Positions 41,476-51,414 of a stretch of 64,000 bases of DNA are shown piece after piece. Made by a program: the position numbers and the translations under genes. The notes beneath the pieces were generated by a model that saw only the letters and a program-made list of their open reading frames with translations, had not been told where the DNA came from and did no database searches. Source of the DNA: Sphingomonas sp. HDW15A (lineage in GTDB: Bacteria; Pseudomonadota; Alphaproteobacteria; Sphingomonadales; Sphingomonadaceae); assembly GCF_011301715.1 (NCBI RefSeq), contig NZ_CP049870.1, positions 744,001 to 808,000 on the forward strand. Direction: 5' to 3'. Each line of letters opens with the position of its first letter. The stretch's first letter is position 1.

Positions 41476-43695
41476 ATGGGGTTTGAAGTCGCGCTCGCGG
41501 AAGAGATCTGGACCGCAAAATATCGTTTCAGGCCGTCAGAAGGCACTGGCGACGAAGATTTTGCAGCTACCGCAAACAGGATTGCGAGCGCGATAGCGAC
41601 AGCCGAAGCTCCGGAAAGCCGGGAAATGTGGGCGCGTCACTTCCGAGACGCGATGCTGGACTTCAAATTCCTGCCGGCTGGACGAGTGATTGCGGGGGCA
41701 GGGACCGCTCGTGCAGTCACATTGTTCAATTGCTTCGTAATGGGCACGGTCCCCGATAGCCTCGGCGGAATCTTCGACCATCTGCGCGAAGCCGCCCTCA
41801 CCATGCAGCAAGGAGGGGGCGTCGGTATCGATTTCTCCACCGTTCGCCCAAATGGAGCCGCGGTCAAAGGCGTTGGTGCGGAGGCGTCGGGGCCACTTTC
41901 ATTCATGGATTGCTGGGACGCCATGTGCCGGACAGTTCACTCGGCCGGCCAGAGGCGCGGAGCGATGATGGGTTGTCTATCGATCGGGCACCCCGACATC
42001 GAGGCTTTCATCGACGCCAAGCGCGACTCCCATCGTCTCCGCAACTTCAATCTGTCGGTCCTCGTCAGCGATGCCTTCATGGCCGCACTTGGAACCGATG
42101 ATGACTGGCCCCTCGAATTCGAAGGCAAGACATATCGCCATGTTCGGGCTCGTGATCTGTGGGAACGCTTGATGCGCTCGACTTACGATTGCGCAGAACC
42201 TGGCGTGATCTTCATCGACCGGGTGAACGAGGCGAACAACCTCCGTCACTGCGAAACTATCAGTGCCAGTAATCCCTGCGGAGAACAGATGTTGCCGCCG
42301 TATGGCGCATGCCTACTGGGCTCGATCAATCTGGCCAGGCTGGTCGAGCGTCCTTTCGAGGATGGGGCAGAGCTCAACGAAGAAGAATTGGCCGCGCTCA
42401 CTTCAACTGCTGTTCGAATGCTCGACAATGTCATCGACATATCGCGCTATCCCTTGCCGCAGCAGGAGACGGAAGCGAAGGCCAAGCGGCGCATTGGTCT
42501 CGGCGTGACCGGTCTTGCCGACGCGCTGCTGTTCTGCGGCAAAGTCTACGGCAGCAGCGAAGCAGTGCATCTGACCCGACGCTGGCTAACCATCATCAAG
42601 CGGGAGGCCTACCGCACCTCCGCTCGGCTTGCAGCCGAGAAAGGGCCGTTTCCGCTTTACGACGAAATCATGCTGGACACGCCCAACCTTCTCGCCCTGG
42701 ACGAGGAGACACGTGCCCTGATTGCTAAGCACGGGTTGCGCAATGGATGTCTCACCTCGATAGCCCCCACCGGGACGACCTCGCTCCTGGCGGGCAACGT
42801 TTCGTCTGGAATCGAGCCCGTTTTCGCATATTCCTACGAGAGACGGATTCTTCAGCCGGATGGCACCGCGCGCTTCGAACCTGTGGAAGATTATGCCGCG
42901 CGCGTCTGGCGCCATCTGAAAGGCGACGAGCCGCCTCCAGAAAGCCTGTTCGTCAGTGCGCAGACATTGAAGCCGGCCGACCATCTCGCGATGCAAGCAG
43001 CCGCCCAGGCGCTCGTCGACAGTTCGATTTCGAAAACGGTCAATTGTCCCGAGGACATTCCGTTCGATGAATTCGCCGACATCTATATCGAAGGCTATCA
43101 TCTCGGCTGCAAAGGGCTGACCACCTATCGACCAAATGCGATCACCGGCTCAGTGCTGAAAGTTGCTGATCATCCCGGCGAAGCGGATGAAAGCGCCCCA
43201 GACTTGCAACTGGCACCAAGACAGGAAGCGCTCGCCGGAAGGACCTACAAGCTGAGATGGCCCGAAAGCGCTCACGCGGTTTATGTGACGATCAACGACC
43301 TGGAGGCTGATGGTGACCGGCGTCCCTTCGAGATTTTCGTCAATTCGAAGAACATGGAGCACTACGCCTGGACCCTGGGTCTCACGCGCATGATCTCGGC
43401 GGTCTTCCGCCGCGGCGGGGATGTCTCCTTCGTTCCAGAAGAGCTGAAGGCGGTCTTCGATCCGCGGGGCGGAGCATGGATGAATGGACGATACGTGCCG
43501 TCGCTGCTGGCCGCGATCGGCGAGATCATCGAAAAGCATATCGGCCAGGGCGGGGACGGCGGTGTCCCCAAAGCCGATGACGTGCCGATCGTGGCGGCCA
43601 TCAAACCGTGCTGCCCACGCTGCGGCGCCGCAGCGATCATTCGCGTCGAGGGCTGCGATAAGTGTCTTGAATGCGGCCACTCGAAATGCGGCTGA
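41476..43695 (+). CDS. nrdJ: Adenosylcobalamin-dependent (class II) ribonucleotide reductase
   Basis: This 739-residue enzyme reduces ribonucleotides without oxygen by generating a thiyl radical from vitamin B12. The catalytic barrel shows TLFNCFVMGTV (active-site cysteine), QQGGGVGIDFSTVRPNGA, the radical finger loop SNPCGEQMLPPYGAC and the phosphate-binding APTGTTSLLAGNVSSGIEP. The cysteine-rich C-terminus (CCPRCG, CDKCLECGHSKCG) re-reduces the active site and may bind zinc. The ATG is preceded by GGGGAGGAA. It sits between nnrS and moaA, consistent with DNA synthesis during anaerobic growth. Confidence 0.95.
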   Translation: MGFEVALAEEIWTAKYRFRPSEGTGDEDFAATANRIASAIATAEAPESREMWARHFRDAMLDFKFLPAGRVIAGAGTARAVTLFNCFVMGTVPDSLGGIFDHLREAALTMQQGGGVGIDFSTVRPNGAAVKGVGAEASGPLSFMDCWDAMCRTVHSAGQRRGAMMGCLSIGHPDIEAFIDAKRDSHRLRNFNLSVLVSDAFMAALGTDDDWPLEFEGKTYRHVRARDLWERLMRSTYDCAEPGVIFIDRVNEANNLRHCETISASNPCGEQMLPPYGACLLGSINLARLVERPFEDGAELNEEELAALTSTAVRMLDNVIDISRYPLPQQETEAKAKRRIGLGVTGLADALLFCGKVYGSSEAVHLTRRWLTIIKREAYRTSARLAAEKGPFPLYDEIMLDTPNLLALDEETRALIAKHGLRNGCLTSIAPTGTTSLLAGNVSSGIEPVFAYSYERRILQPDGTARFEPVEDYAARVWRHLKGDEPPPESLFVSAQTLKPADHLAMQAAAQALVDSSISKTVNCPEDIPFDEFADIYIEGYHLGCKGLTTYRPNAITGSVLKVADHPGEADESAPDLQLAPRQEALAGRTYKLRWPESAHAVYVTINDLEADGDRRPFEIFVNSKNMEHYAWTLGLTRMISAVFRRGGDVSFVPEELKAVFDPRGGAWMNGRYVPSLLAAIGEIIEKHIGQGGDGGVPKADDVPIVAAIKPCCPRCGAAAIIRVEGCDKCLECGHSKCG

Positions 43696-43696
43696 C

Positions 43697-43710
43697 TTGA
43701 TTCAGATCAC
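43697..43710. promoter_or_regulatory. FNR-type box upstream of moaA
   Basis: TTGATTCAGATCAC matches the FNR consensus except for the last base. It starts two bases after the nrdJ stop, and its centre is about 66 bases before the moaA ATG, leaving room for a class II promoter with a 25-base leader. Confidence 0.75.
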
Positions 43711-43769
43711 CGGACAGGCTTCAACAAGCGTCTAGCCGAATCCTCGTATTACGTCGGAGACGAAACGGG

Positions 43770-44776
43770 ATGGACGCACGAGTGAAGCGTATGATGGGGC
43801 CTATGGTCGACACCTTCGGCCGGACCATCGACTACGTTCGCATCTCCGTTACCGACAGATGTAACCTTCGGTGCCGCTATTGCATGTCGGAGCGGATGCA
43901 GTTCCTTCCCAAGTCCGAAATCCTCAGTCTCGAAGAGATCGTGGACCTGGCTGATATTTTCATTGCTCGCGGTGTTCGGCGGATCCGCCTCACTGGCGGG
44001 GAGCCCCTGGTCCGAAGAGGAGTGGGCGAACTTTTCAAAAGCCTCGGGGAGCGCATCGGCGACGGTCTCGAAGAGGTGACGCTGACCACCAACGGCGTTC
44101 TTCTCGACCAATATGCGGCGTTGCTCGCACGATGCGGTGTGAAGCGTGTCAACGTCAGTCTCGACAGCCTGGACCGTGACCGTTTCTCTCACATCACGAG
44201 GGGAGGGGATCTTGGCCGGGTGCTGCAGGGGATAGCCGCTGCGCAGCTCGCCGGTCTCAGCGTCAAGATCAACATGGTCGCGCTGGCAGGGCTGAACGAT
44301 GACGAAATCGAAGACATGCTGCTGTGGTGCGATGCCCATGACTGCGATCTGACGCTGATTGAGACCATGCCCTTGGGAGAGGTGGAGGAGGACCGAACGG
44401 ACCATTACCTCGCCTTGGACGGGGTGCGCGAGAGACTGGATGAACGCTTCGGATTGATCCCGACATTGCAGCGAACGGGTGGTCCTGCGCGATACTTCGA
44501 GGTTCAGGGACTGAAGATCCGTCTTGGCCTCATTACGCCGCTTAGCGCCAATTTCTGCTCCGGCTGTAATCGAATCCGGGTAGCCGCCACTGGGACCGTT
44601 TATGGTTGCCTGGGCCATGAACAGAAGGTCGAGCTCAGGGATGCCTTGCGCTCGGGGGCCGCGCTGGCGTTCATGAACTCCTTGATTTGCTCTTGGCTGG
44701 GAAGCCGAAGGGCCACGACTTCCGGATTGGCGCGGGTGCTGCGGTTTCGCGGCATATGAGTGTGACGGGAGGATGA
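43770..44776 (+). CDS. moaA: GTP 3',8-cyclase MoaA, reading frame broken at 44654-44658
   Basis: This radical SAM enzyme performs the first step of molybdenum cofactor synthesis. The SAM cluster motif is Cys31-x3-Cys35-x2-Cys38 (CNLRCRYC), and the second cluster is CSGC...GC near residues 263-280. As given, the frame runs into an unrelated tail that stops at 44759. One extra G in the five-base run at 44654-44658 restores RSGGRAGVHELLDLLL, the GHDFRI segment and the diagnostic C-terminal RHMSVTGG, giving 335 residues. The terminal Gly-Gly is needed for activity, so the read frame as given would be inactive. It is separated from the other moa genes by 17 kb and sits at the head of the nar cluster. 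Confidence 0.92.
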
Positions 44777-44790
44777 TTTTTGTCTCGGAA

Positions 44791-44804
44791 ATGATCCTGA
44801 TCAA
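44791..44804. promoter_or_regulatory. FNR-type box upstream of narK
   Basis: ATGATCCTGATCAA differs from the consensus in the first base. Its centre lies about 70 bases before the narK ATG, compatible with a class II FNR promoter and a leader of about 29 bases. It should drive the whole narKGHJI run. Confidence 0.78.
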
Positions 44805-44867
44805 ACTCCCGGCCCTAGTCTTCCGCCAAGGTTACGGCATGGAAATGGGTTCCAGGGGATCAAGCCG

Positions 44868-47603
44868 ATGACCGATTTCGTCGAAGAGCGCCCGGCAGAT
44901 GGCGCCAATCGTGTCTTGTGGACCAGCACCGCGGCATTCACCGCCTGTTTTGCCGTCTGGACGATATTCTCGATCATTGGGCTGGGAGTCAAAGATGAAC
45001 TCGGCCTCAGCGAGACCGAGTTCGGGCTTCTTATCGGAACTCCGATACTTACGGGCTCCCTGTCTCGCGTGTTTCTGGGCGTATGGGCAGACCAGATTGG
45101 GGGCCGCCGGGTCTTCGCTCTCGTCATGGTGCTCGCCGCGATCGCGACATTTCTTACGTCGTACGCCGACACTTATGTCGAGCTTCTGATTGCGGCCCTC
45201 GGAGTGGGCATCGCGGGCGGTTCGTTCTCGGTCGGCGTCACCTATGTCTCGAAATTCTATCCAAAATCGCGGCAGGGAACGGCACTAGGGATCTTTGGCG
45301 CCGGCAACGTGGGCTCGGCTGTAACCAAGTTCACCGCCCCCTTCGTGATGGTTGCCGCAGGTTGGCAGGCCGTGGCTCAGGTGTGGGCCGCCGCTCTTCT
45401 GGCCATGACCGTGGTGTTCCTGGCGCTGACCAAGGAAGATCCGGATCAGCAGGCCAGGGCTCGGGAAAAGCGCAAAGCCGAGTCCATGAGAAGTCAGCTC
45501 TCCGTCTTGAAAAACGTCCAGGTCTGGCGGTTCGCGCTTTATTACTTCTTCGTGTTTGGCGCGTTCGTAGCCCTTGCCCTTTGGCTGCCCCGATACCTCA
45601 TGGGGGTTTACGATCTCGACGTGAAAACCGCCGGAATGCTGGCCGCCTTTTACTCGGTCCCGGCGAGCCTCTTCCGGATTTACGGCGGCAGTCTATCGGA
45701 CCGCTACGGTGCCCGTTCAGTAATGTACGTGACGTTCGGCGTGTCGGTCCTCTGCACGTTCATGCTGTCCTATCCGCCCACGACGTACATCATCGAAGGT
45801 GTGAAGGGGCCGATCACCTTCCGTACCGAGATGGGGCTGATCCCGTTCCTGGTGACGATCTTCGTGCTGGGCTTTTTCATGAGCCTCGGCAAAGCCGCGG
45901 TGTTCAAACATATCCCCGTTTATTACCCTAACCACGTTGGGGCGGTCGGCGGTCTGGTCGGCATGATTGGCGGCCTTGGCGGGTTTGTCCTTCCGCTTGC
46001 TTTTGGTGCGCTCAACGATCTTACCGGCGTATGGACCAGCTGCTTCGTGCTGCTTTTTGTCCTCGTTGGCGTCGCGCTTACGTGGATGCACTTTGCCATC
46101 CGGAACATGGAAGCCGTTGCGCGACGCGAAGGGGTTTCCGAAACGACGCCGGAATTGCCCGAGATGCAGGGGCTGGGCGAACCCGGGTTCCTTGCACCGC
46201 CGCGCCGGGCAGGTCCGATCGTGGACTGGCGCCCCGAGAATCCCGAGTTCTGGCAGCGCGCGGGTAGGGCAGTGGCGAAGCGAAACCTGTGGGTTTCAAC
46301 TTACTGCCTCCTGCTTTCGTTCGCTGTCTGGATGGTATGGTCGGTTGTCGTTGCGCGCCTTCCTTCGATAGGATTTGAATTCTCGACGGGGCAGCTGTTC
46401 TGGCTTGCGGCGCTTCCTGGCCTATCAGGAGCGACCCTGCGGATTTTCTACGCATTTCTCGTGCCGATCTTCGGCGGCCGGCTCTGGACGACCTTGTCGA
46501 CGGGCTCGCTGCTCATTCCAGCCTTCGGAATCGGCTACGCGGTACAGAACCCCGATACGCCTTATCTGATCTTCCTGGTGCTGGCGCTGCTGTGCGGACT
46601 GGGCGGCGGAAACTTCGCTTCCTCGATGGCCAACATCAGCTACTTCTTCCCGAAAGCCGAGAAGGGCAACGCTCTCGCAATCAACGCCGGCCTTGGGAAC
46701 CTTGGCGTCAGTGTCATGCAATTCCTCGTGCCAGTCGTCGTGACGATGAGCCTTTTTGGGGCCATCGGCGGTCAAGCACAGGTTGCCAGCGATGGCACCC
46801 AGTTGTGGATGCAAAACGCCGGTTTCGTGTGGGTGCCACTGATCATCCTAGGCAGCCTCGCGGCCTGGTTCGGAATGAACGATATCGTTTCCGCGAAATC
46901 CTCATTTGCCGAGCAGGCGACGATATTCGGCCGCGCCCACACCTGGCTGATGTGCTGGCTGTACACCGGCACTTTCGGGACCTTCATTGGCATGTCGGCC
47001 GGCTTCCCGCTGCTCGCCAAGCTCGTATTTCCCGAGATCAATGCGCTGAAATACGCGTTCATTGGGCCGCTGCTCGGTGCCGTTTCGCGGGCCGGCACGG
47101 GCTGGGTGGCCGATCGCTTCGGTGGCGCAAGGGTGAGCTTCTGGGTCTTCATCGTGCAGATGGCAGCAGTCCTCGGCATGATCTCTTTCCTCAACGCCGA
47201 GAGTTTCTGGGGCTTCTTCTCGATGGTCCTGCTGCTGTTCGTGGCGAGCGGGGTAGGCAATGCCTCCACCTTCCAGATGGTGCCGGGTATCATGCGCCAC
47301 GAGGTCGACCGGACTTCTCCGGGTCTATCGGATGAGCTTCGGCGCCAACAGGCGGAGCGGGAATCCGCGGCCGTCATTGGCTTTACGTCTGCGATCGCTG
47401 CCTACGGCGCTTTCTATATCCCCAAGGCTTACGGCTCGTCGATTGAGCTTACCGGTACGGCCAATGCTGCAATCTGGGGCTTCCTGGTTTTCTACATCAG
47501 CTGCGCCGTGCTGACCTGGCTCGTCTACAGCGGGCCGCGCGGAATGTTGCACGATATCGAGCGTCGATTGGCGCCCGTTAAACAAGCGGCCATGCCGGCC
47601 TAG
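44868..47603 (+). CDS. narK: Fused NarK1-NarK2 nitrate/nitrite transporter
   Basis: This 911-residue protein comprises two complete major-facilitator domains in one chain. Domain 1 spans about residues 15-430 and domain 2 about 470-900, joined by a hydrophilic linker rich in glutamate and proline. Each domain shows the nitrate signature: GGSFSVGVTYVSKFYPKSRQG in the first and GGGNFASSMANISYFFPKAEKG in the second. In the Paracoccus-type fusion, one half is a nitrate/proton symporter and the other a nitrate/nitrite antiporter. It supplies cytosolic nitrate to NarG. The stop is 13 bases before narG, with a GGAGG site between. Confidence 0.95.
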   Translation: MTDFVEERPADGANRVLWTSTAAFTACFAVWTIFSIIGLGVKDELGLSETEFGLLIGTPILTGSLSRVFLGVWADQIGGRRVFALVMVLAAIATFLTSYADTYVELLIAALGVGIAGGSFSVGVTYVSKFYPKSRQGTALGIFGAGNVGSAVTKFTAPFVMVAAGWQAVAQVWAAALLAMTVVFLALTKEDPDQQARAREKRKAESMRSQLSVLKNVQVWRFALYYFFVFGAFVALALWLPRYLMGVYDLDVKTAGMLAAFYSVPASLFRIYGGSLSDRYGARSVMYVTFGVSVLCTFMLSYPPTTYIIEGVKGPITFRTEMGLIPFLVTIFVLGFFMSLGKAAVFKHIPVYYPNHVGAVGGLVGMIGGLGGFVLPLAFGALNDLTGVWTSCFVLLFVLVGVALTWMHFAIRNMEAVARREGVSETTPELPEMQGLGEPGFLAPPRRAGPIVDWRPENPEFWQRAGRAVAKRNLWVSTYCLLLSFAVWMVWSVVVARLPSIGFEFSTGQLFWLAALPGLSGATLRIFYAFLVPIFGGRLWTTLSTGSLLIPAFGIGYAVQNPDTPYLIFLVLALLCGLGGGNFASSMANISYFFPKAEKGNALAINAGLGNLGVSVMQFLVPVVVTMSLFGAIGGQAQVASDGTQLWMQNAGFVWVPLIILGSLAAWFGMNDIVSAKSSFAEQATIFGRAHTWLMCWLYTGTFGTFIGMSAGFPLLAKLVFPEINALKYAFIGPLLGAVSRAGTGWVADRFGGARVSFWVFIVQMAAVLGMISFLNAESFWGFFSMVLLLFVASGVGNASTFQMVPGIMRHEVDRTSPGLSDELRRQQAERESAAVIGFTSAIAAYGAFYIPKAYGSSIELTGTANAAIWGFLVFYISCAVLTWLVYSGPRGMLHDIERRLAPVKQAAMPA

Positions 47604-47616
47604 GAGGACCAATCGA

Positions 47617-50600
47617 ATGAGTCATTTTCTTGATCGGCTGACCTATTTCCGCAGGACCCGCGAGAAGTTTTCAGAGGGCCACGGCATTACGACGGACGAG
47701 GCGCGCGATTGGGAAGATGCCTATCGTAAACGCTGGGCCGCGGACAAGATTGTCCGTTCCACCCACGGCGTGAACTGCACGGGATCCTGTTCCTGGAAAA
47801 TCTACGTGAAGGGCGGGATTGTTACGTGGGAAACCCAACAGACGGACTATCCACGCACGCGGCCGGATCTTCCAAATCACGAGCCACGGGGGTGTCCGCG
47901 CGGAGCTAGCTACAGCTGGTACCTCTACTCGGGAACCCGCATCAAATATCCGCTCGTTCGTTCGCGGCTCATTCGTCACTGGCGGGAAGCTCGAAAGTCC
48001 ATGAGCCCTGTCGCGGCCTGGAAGTCGATCGTCCAGGACAGCGACAAGCGGCGTGACTGGGTTTCGAGGCGCGGTCGCGGTGGGTTCGTCCGGGTGGGTT
48101 GGGACGAAGTTACCGAACTTGTCGCGGCCGCTAACGCGTACACGATCAAGGAGTACGGCCCGGACCGGATCGCGGGCTTCTCTCCAATCCCTGCGATGTC
48201 GATGATCTCTTACGCCGCTGGGAGCCGTTACCTTTCGCTCATCGGCGGAAACCTGCTGAGCTTCTACGATTGGTACTGCGACCTTCCGCCATCGTCTCCG
48301 CAGACCTGGGGAGAGCAAACGGACGTTCCCGAGAGCGCGGACTGGTACAACGCCGGGTTCCTGCTGGTCTGGGGCTCCAACATCCCCATGACCCGCGCAC
48401 CCGACGCCCACTTCTACTCCGAGGTCCGATATCGCGGGGCGAAGAGCGTCGTGATCGCTCCGGACTTCAATGAAGCGGCCAAGTTCTCTGACCTGTGGCT
48501 GCATCCCAAGCAGGGCACGGACGCTGCGCTCGCGATGGCGCTTGGGCATGTGGTGCTCAAGGAATTCTATGTCGACCGGCAGGTCGAATATTTTACGAAC
48601 TATACCCGCAAGTATTCTGACTTCCCGCTGCTCGTGAAGCTGGTCGATCGCGCTGGAACGCTGGTCCCCGATCGGCTGCTGCGCGCTGCCGATATCAAGG
48701 GCGCGCTTGGCGAAAAGGGCAATCCGGACTGGAAGGCCGTCGCATTTGACGAGTTGAGCGGGAAACTGGTGGCGCCTGTCGGCTCTGCGGGACATCGATG
48801 GGACACCGAGGGAAAGTGGAACCTCGAAGAAAAGGACGGCCGCGGCAAGGACGTAAAGCTGCGAACCACGCTGGCCGACGAGCACGACTCCATCCAGCCA
48901 GTCGCCTTTCCTTATTTCGGAGCCGAGGCGCCGCACGACTTCGTTGCCACAGATCACGATTCGGTGCTGCTTCGCAACGTCCCGGTGAAGCAGGTCAAGT
49001 TGGCCGACGGCAGCAGCTGCCCGGTGGCGACAGTCTTCGACCTGTTCTGCGCCAATTATGGCGTCGATCGCGGGTTCGGGGGCAGCAATGTTGCCAAGAG
49101 CTACGACGAGGACCTGCCGTTCACGCCTGCCTGGGGCGAGAAGGTAACGGGTGTGCCCCGACAGGCTATCATCCAGGTGGCCCGGGAATTCGCCGCCAAC
49201 GCCGAGATCACCGAAGGCCGGTCGATGGTCATCCTCGGGGCGGGACTCAATCACTGGTATCACATGGACATGAGCTACCGCGGCATCATCGCGCTGCTCG
49301 TGATGTGTGGTTGCGTTGGCCAGTCGGGCGGCGGCTGGTCCCACTATGTTGGCCAGGAAAAGCTTCGTCCGCAAACGGGCTGGCTGCCACTGGCCTTCGG
49401 GCTCGACTGGTCACGGCCGCCAAGGCAAATGAATGGCACCAGCTTCTTTTACGCCCATACCGACCAGTGGCGGTACGAATCGTTGAGGATGTCGGAAATC
49501 CTGTCGCCGCTTGCCCCCGATGGCGACTGGTCGGGCAGCATGATCGATTACAACGTCCGGGCCGAGCGGATGGGCTGGCTGCCATCGGCACCGCAGCTAC
49601 AGACAAATCCAATCGAACTAGGGCGCAAGATCCACGAGTCCGGTAGCGACGTGACGGCGACTGTGGTCGAAGGGCTGAAATCGGGCGAACTGAAGCCGGC
49701 GTGCCACGATCCGGACAATCCAATCAACTGGCCGCGCAACATGTTCTTCTGGCGATCGAACGTGCTCGGCGCGAGCGGCAAGGGCCACGAATATTTCCTG
49801 AAGCATCTCGTCGGCTCACTGCATGGCGTGATCGGCACCGATGAAGAGGCCGCAGGGCACGATCGTCCCAAGGATGTGGTCTGGCATGAAGAGGCTCCGG
49901 TCGGAAAACTCGACCTGATGGTGAACATCGACTTCCGCATGTCGACGACCAGCATCTACTCCGACGTCGTCCTGCCAACCGCCACTTGGTACGAAAAGCA
50001 CGACCTCAACACGTCGGACATGCACCCATTCATCCATCCGTTGTCCGCGGCAGTGGACCCGGCTTGGGAGACAAAGAGCGACTGGAACATCTTCCGCGCG
50101 ATCGCCAAGAAATTCTCGGATATCGCGCCCGAGGTACTGGGGGTCGAGCACGACGTCGTAATGACGCCGATCCAGCACGACACGCCAGCGGAGCTAGCCC
50201 AGCCCTACGAGCCGAAGGATTGGACGAAGGGGGAATGCGAGCCAATCCCCGGCAAGACGATGTCCACTATCTCCCTCGTGGAGAGAAACTATCCGGAAAC
50301 CTATGCCCGCTTCACGTCTCTCGGCCCATTGCTCGAAAAGCTTGGCAACGGCGGCAAGGGCATCGGCTGGGATACCAAGCGCGAGGTGGAACTGCTTGGC
50401 GATCTGAATGGCCGGGTACTCGAGGGTCCCACCGTGGGAAGGCCAAAAGTCGATAGCGATATCGACGCCTGCGAAACGATCCTGATGCTGGCGCCTGAGA
50501 CAAATGGCGAAGTGGCCGTTAAAGCCTGGGAGGCGCTCGGCAAGATCACCGGGCGCGAGCATGGCCACCTGGCGATCGGTAAGGAAGAGGAGAAAATCCG

Positions 50601-51414
50601 ATTCCGCGACGTCGCTGCCCAACCTCGCAAGATCATCTCGTCGCCCACCTGGTCCGGGCTGGAGAGCGAGCACGTTTGCTACAATGCCGGCTACACGAAC
50701 GTGCATGAGCTCATTCCGTGGCGAACGCTTACCGGTAGGCAGCAGCTCTACCAGGATCATCACTGGATGAGGGCATTTGGCGAAGGGTTCGTGACCTGGC
50801 GCCCACCGATCGACACCAAGACCGTCCGGCAGGTTCTGGGCAAATTGCCGAATGGCAACAAGGAGATCCTGCTCAATATCCTGACCCCGCACCAGAAGTG
50901 GGGCATCCACTCAACCTATACCGAGAACCTCATCATGCTCAGCCTCAATCGAGGAGGGCCCACGGTTTGGATCAGCGAGGACGACGCTCGCTCGGCCGGT
51001 ATTGTCGACAACGACTGGATCGAGGTGTTCAACATCAACGGCGCGCTGACCGCTCGTGCGATCGTATCGCAGCGGATCATGCCTGGCTCCGCGATCATGT
51101 ATCACGCCCAGGAAAAGCTGGTAAACACGGTCGGCTCTGAGATCACGGGCCAGCGCGGTGGCATTCACAACAGCGTCACTCGGATCAACATGAAGCCAAC
51201 CCACATGATCGGCGGGTATGTGCAGCTCGCCTACGGCTTCAATTATTATGGTACCGTCGGAGCCAATCGCGACGAGTTCGTCATCCTTCGCAAGATGAGC
51301 GAAGTGAACTGGTTCGATAAAGCGGCCGACGATTCCGCGAACGTGGAAGGCGGTACCGCTGATTGGGGAACTGGCGTCAAAGGTGCGCAAGCCACCGGAA
51401 AGGAGGTGGCGTGA
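47617..51414 (+). CDS. narG: Respiratory nitrate reductase alpha subunit
   Basis: This 1265-residue cytoplasmic-side catalytic subunit carries the bis-MGD molybdenum cofactor and the FS0 4Fe-4S cluster. The cluster ligands are His50, Cys54, Cys58 and Cys93 (HGVNCTGSC ... RGCPRG). The molybdenum-binding aspartate is probably in FYDWYCDLPPSSPQTWGE near residues 214-231. It reduces nitrate to nitrite with quinol electrons delivered through NarH and NarI. The length is standard for NarG. The narH ATG overlaps the stop codon. Confidence 0.97.
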   Translation: MSHFLDRLTYFRRTREKFSEGHGITTDEARDWEDAYRKRWAADKIVRSTHGVNCTGSCSWKIYVKGGIVTWETQQTDYPRTRPDLPNHEPRGCPRGASYSWYLYSGTRIKYPLVRSRLIRHWREARKSMSPVAAWKSIVQDSDKRRDWVSRRGRGGFVRVGWDEVTELVAAANAYTIKEYGPDRIAGFSPIPAMSMISYAAGSRYLSLIGGNLLSFYDWYCDLPPSSPQTWGEQTDVPESADWYNAGFLLVWGSNIPMTRAPDAHFYSEVRYRGAKSVVIAPDFNEAAKFSDLWLHPKQGTDAALAMALGHVVLKEFYVDRQVEYFTNYTRKYSDFPLLVKLVDRAGTLVPDRLLRAADIKGALGEKGNPDWKAVAFDELSGKLVAPVGSAGHRWDTEGKWNLEEKDGRGKDVKLRTTLADEHDSIQPVAFPYFGAEAPHDFVATDHDSVLLRNVPVKQVKLADGSSCPVATVFDLFCANYGVDRGFGGSNVAKSYDEDLPFTPAWGEKVTGVPRQAIIQVAREFAANAEITEGRSMVILGAGLNHWYHMDMSYRGIIALLVMCGCVGQSGGGWSHYVGQEKLRPQTGWLPLAFGLDWSRPPRQMNGTSFFYAHTDQWRYESLRMSEILSPLAPDGDWSGSMIDYNVRAERMGWLPSAPQLQTNPIELGRKIHESGSDVTATVVEGLKSGELKPACHDPDNPINWPRNMFFWRSNVLGASGKGHEYFLKHLVGSLHGVIGTDEEAAGHDRPKDVVWHEEAPVGKLDLMVNIDFRMSTTSIYSDVVLPTATWYEKHDLNTSDMHPFIHPLSAAVDPAWETKSDWNIFRAIAKKFSDIAPEVLGVEHDVVMTPIQHDTPAELAQPYEPKDWTKGECEPIPGKTMSTISLVERNYPETYARFTSLGPLLEKLGNGGKGIGWDTKREVELLGDLNGRVLEGPTVGRPKVDSDIDACETILMLAPETNGEVAVKAWEALGKITGREHGHLAIGKEEEKIRFRDVAAQPRKIISSPTWSGLESEHVCYNAGYTNVHELIPWRTLTGRQQLYQDHHWMRAFGEGFVTWRPPIDTKTVRQVLGKLPNGNKEILLNILTPHQKWGIHSTYTENLIMLSLNRGGPTVWISEDDARSAGIVDNDWIEVFNINGALTARAIVSQRIMPGSAIMYHAQEKLVNTVGSEITGQRGGIHNSVTRINMKPTHMIGGYVQLAYGFNYYGTVGANRDEFVILRKMSEVNWFDKAADDSANVEGGTADWGTGVKGAQATGKEVA

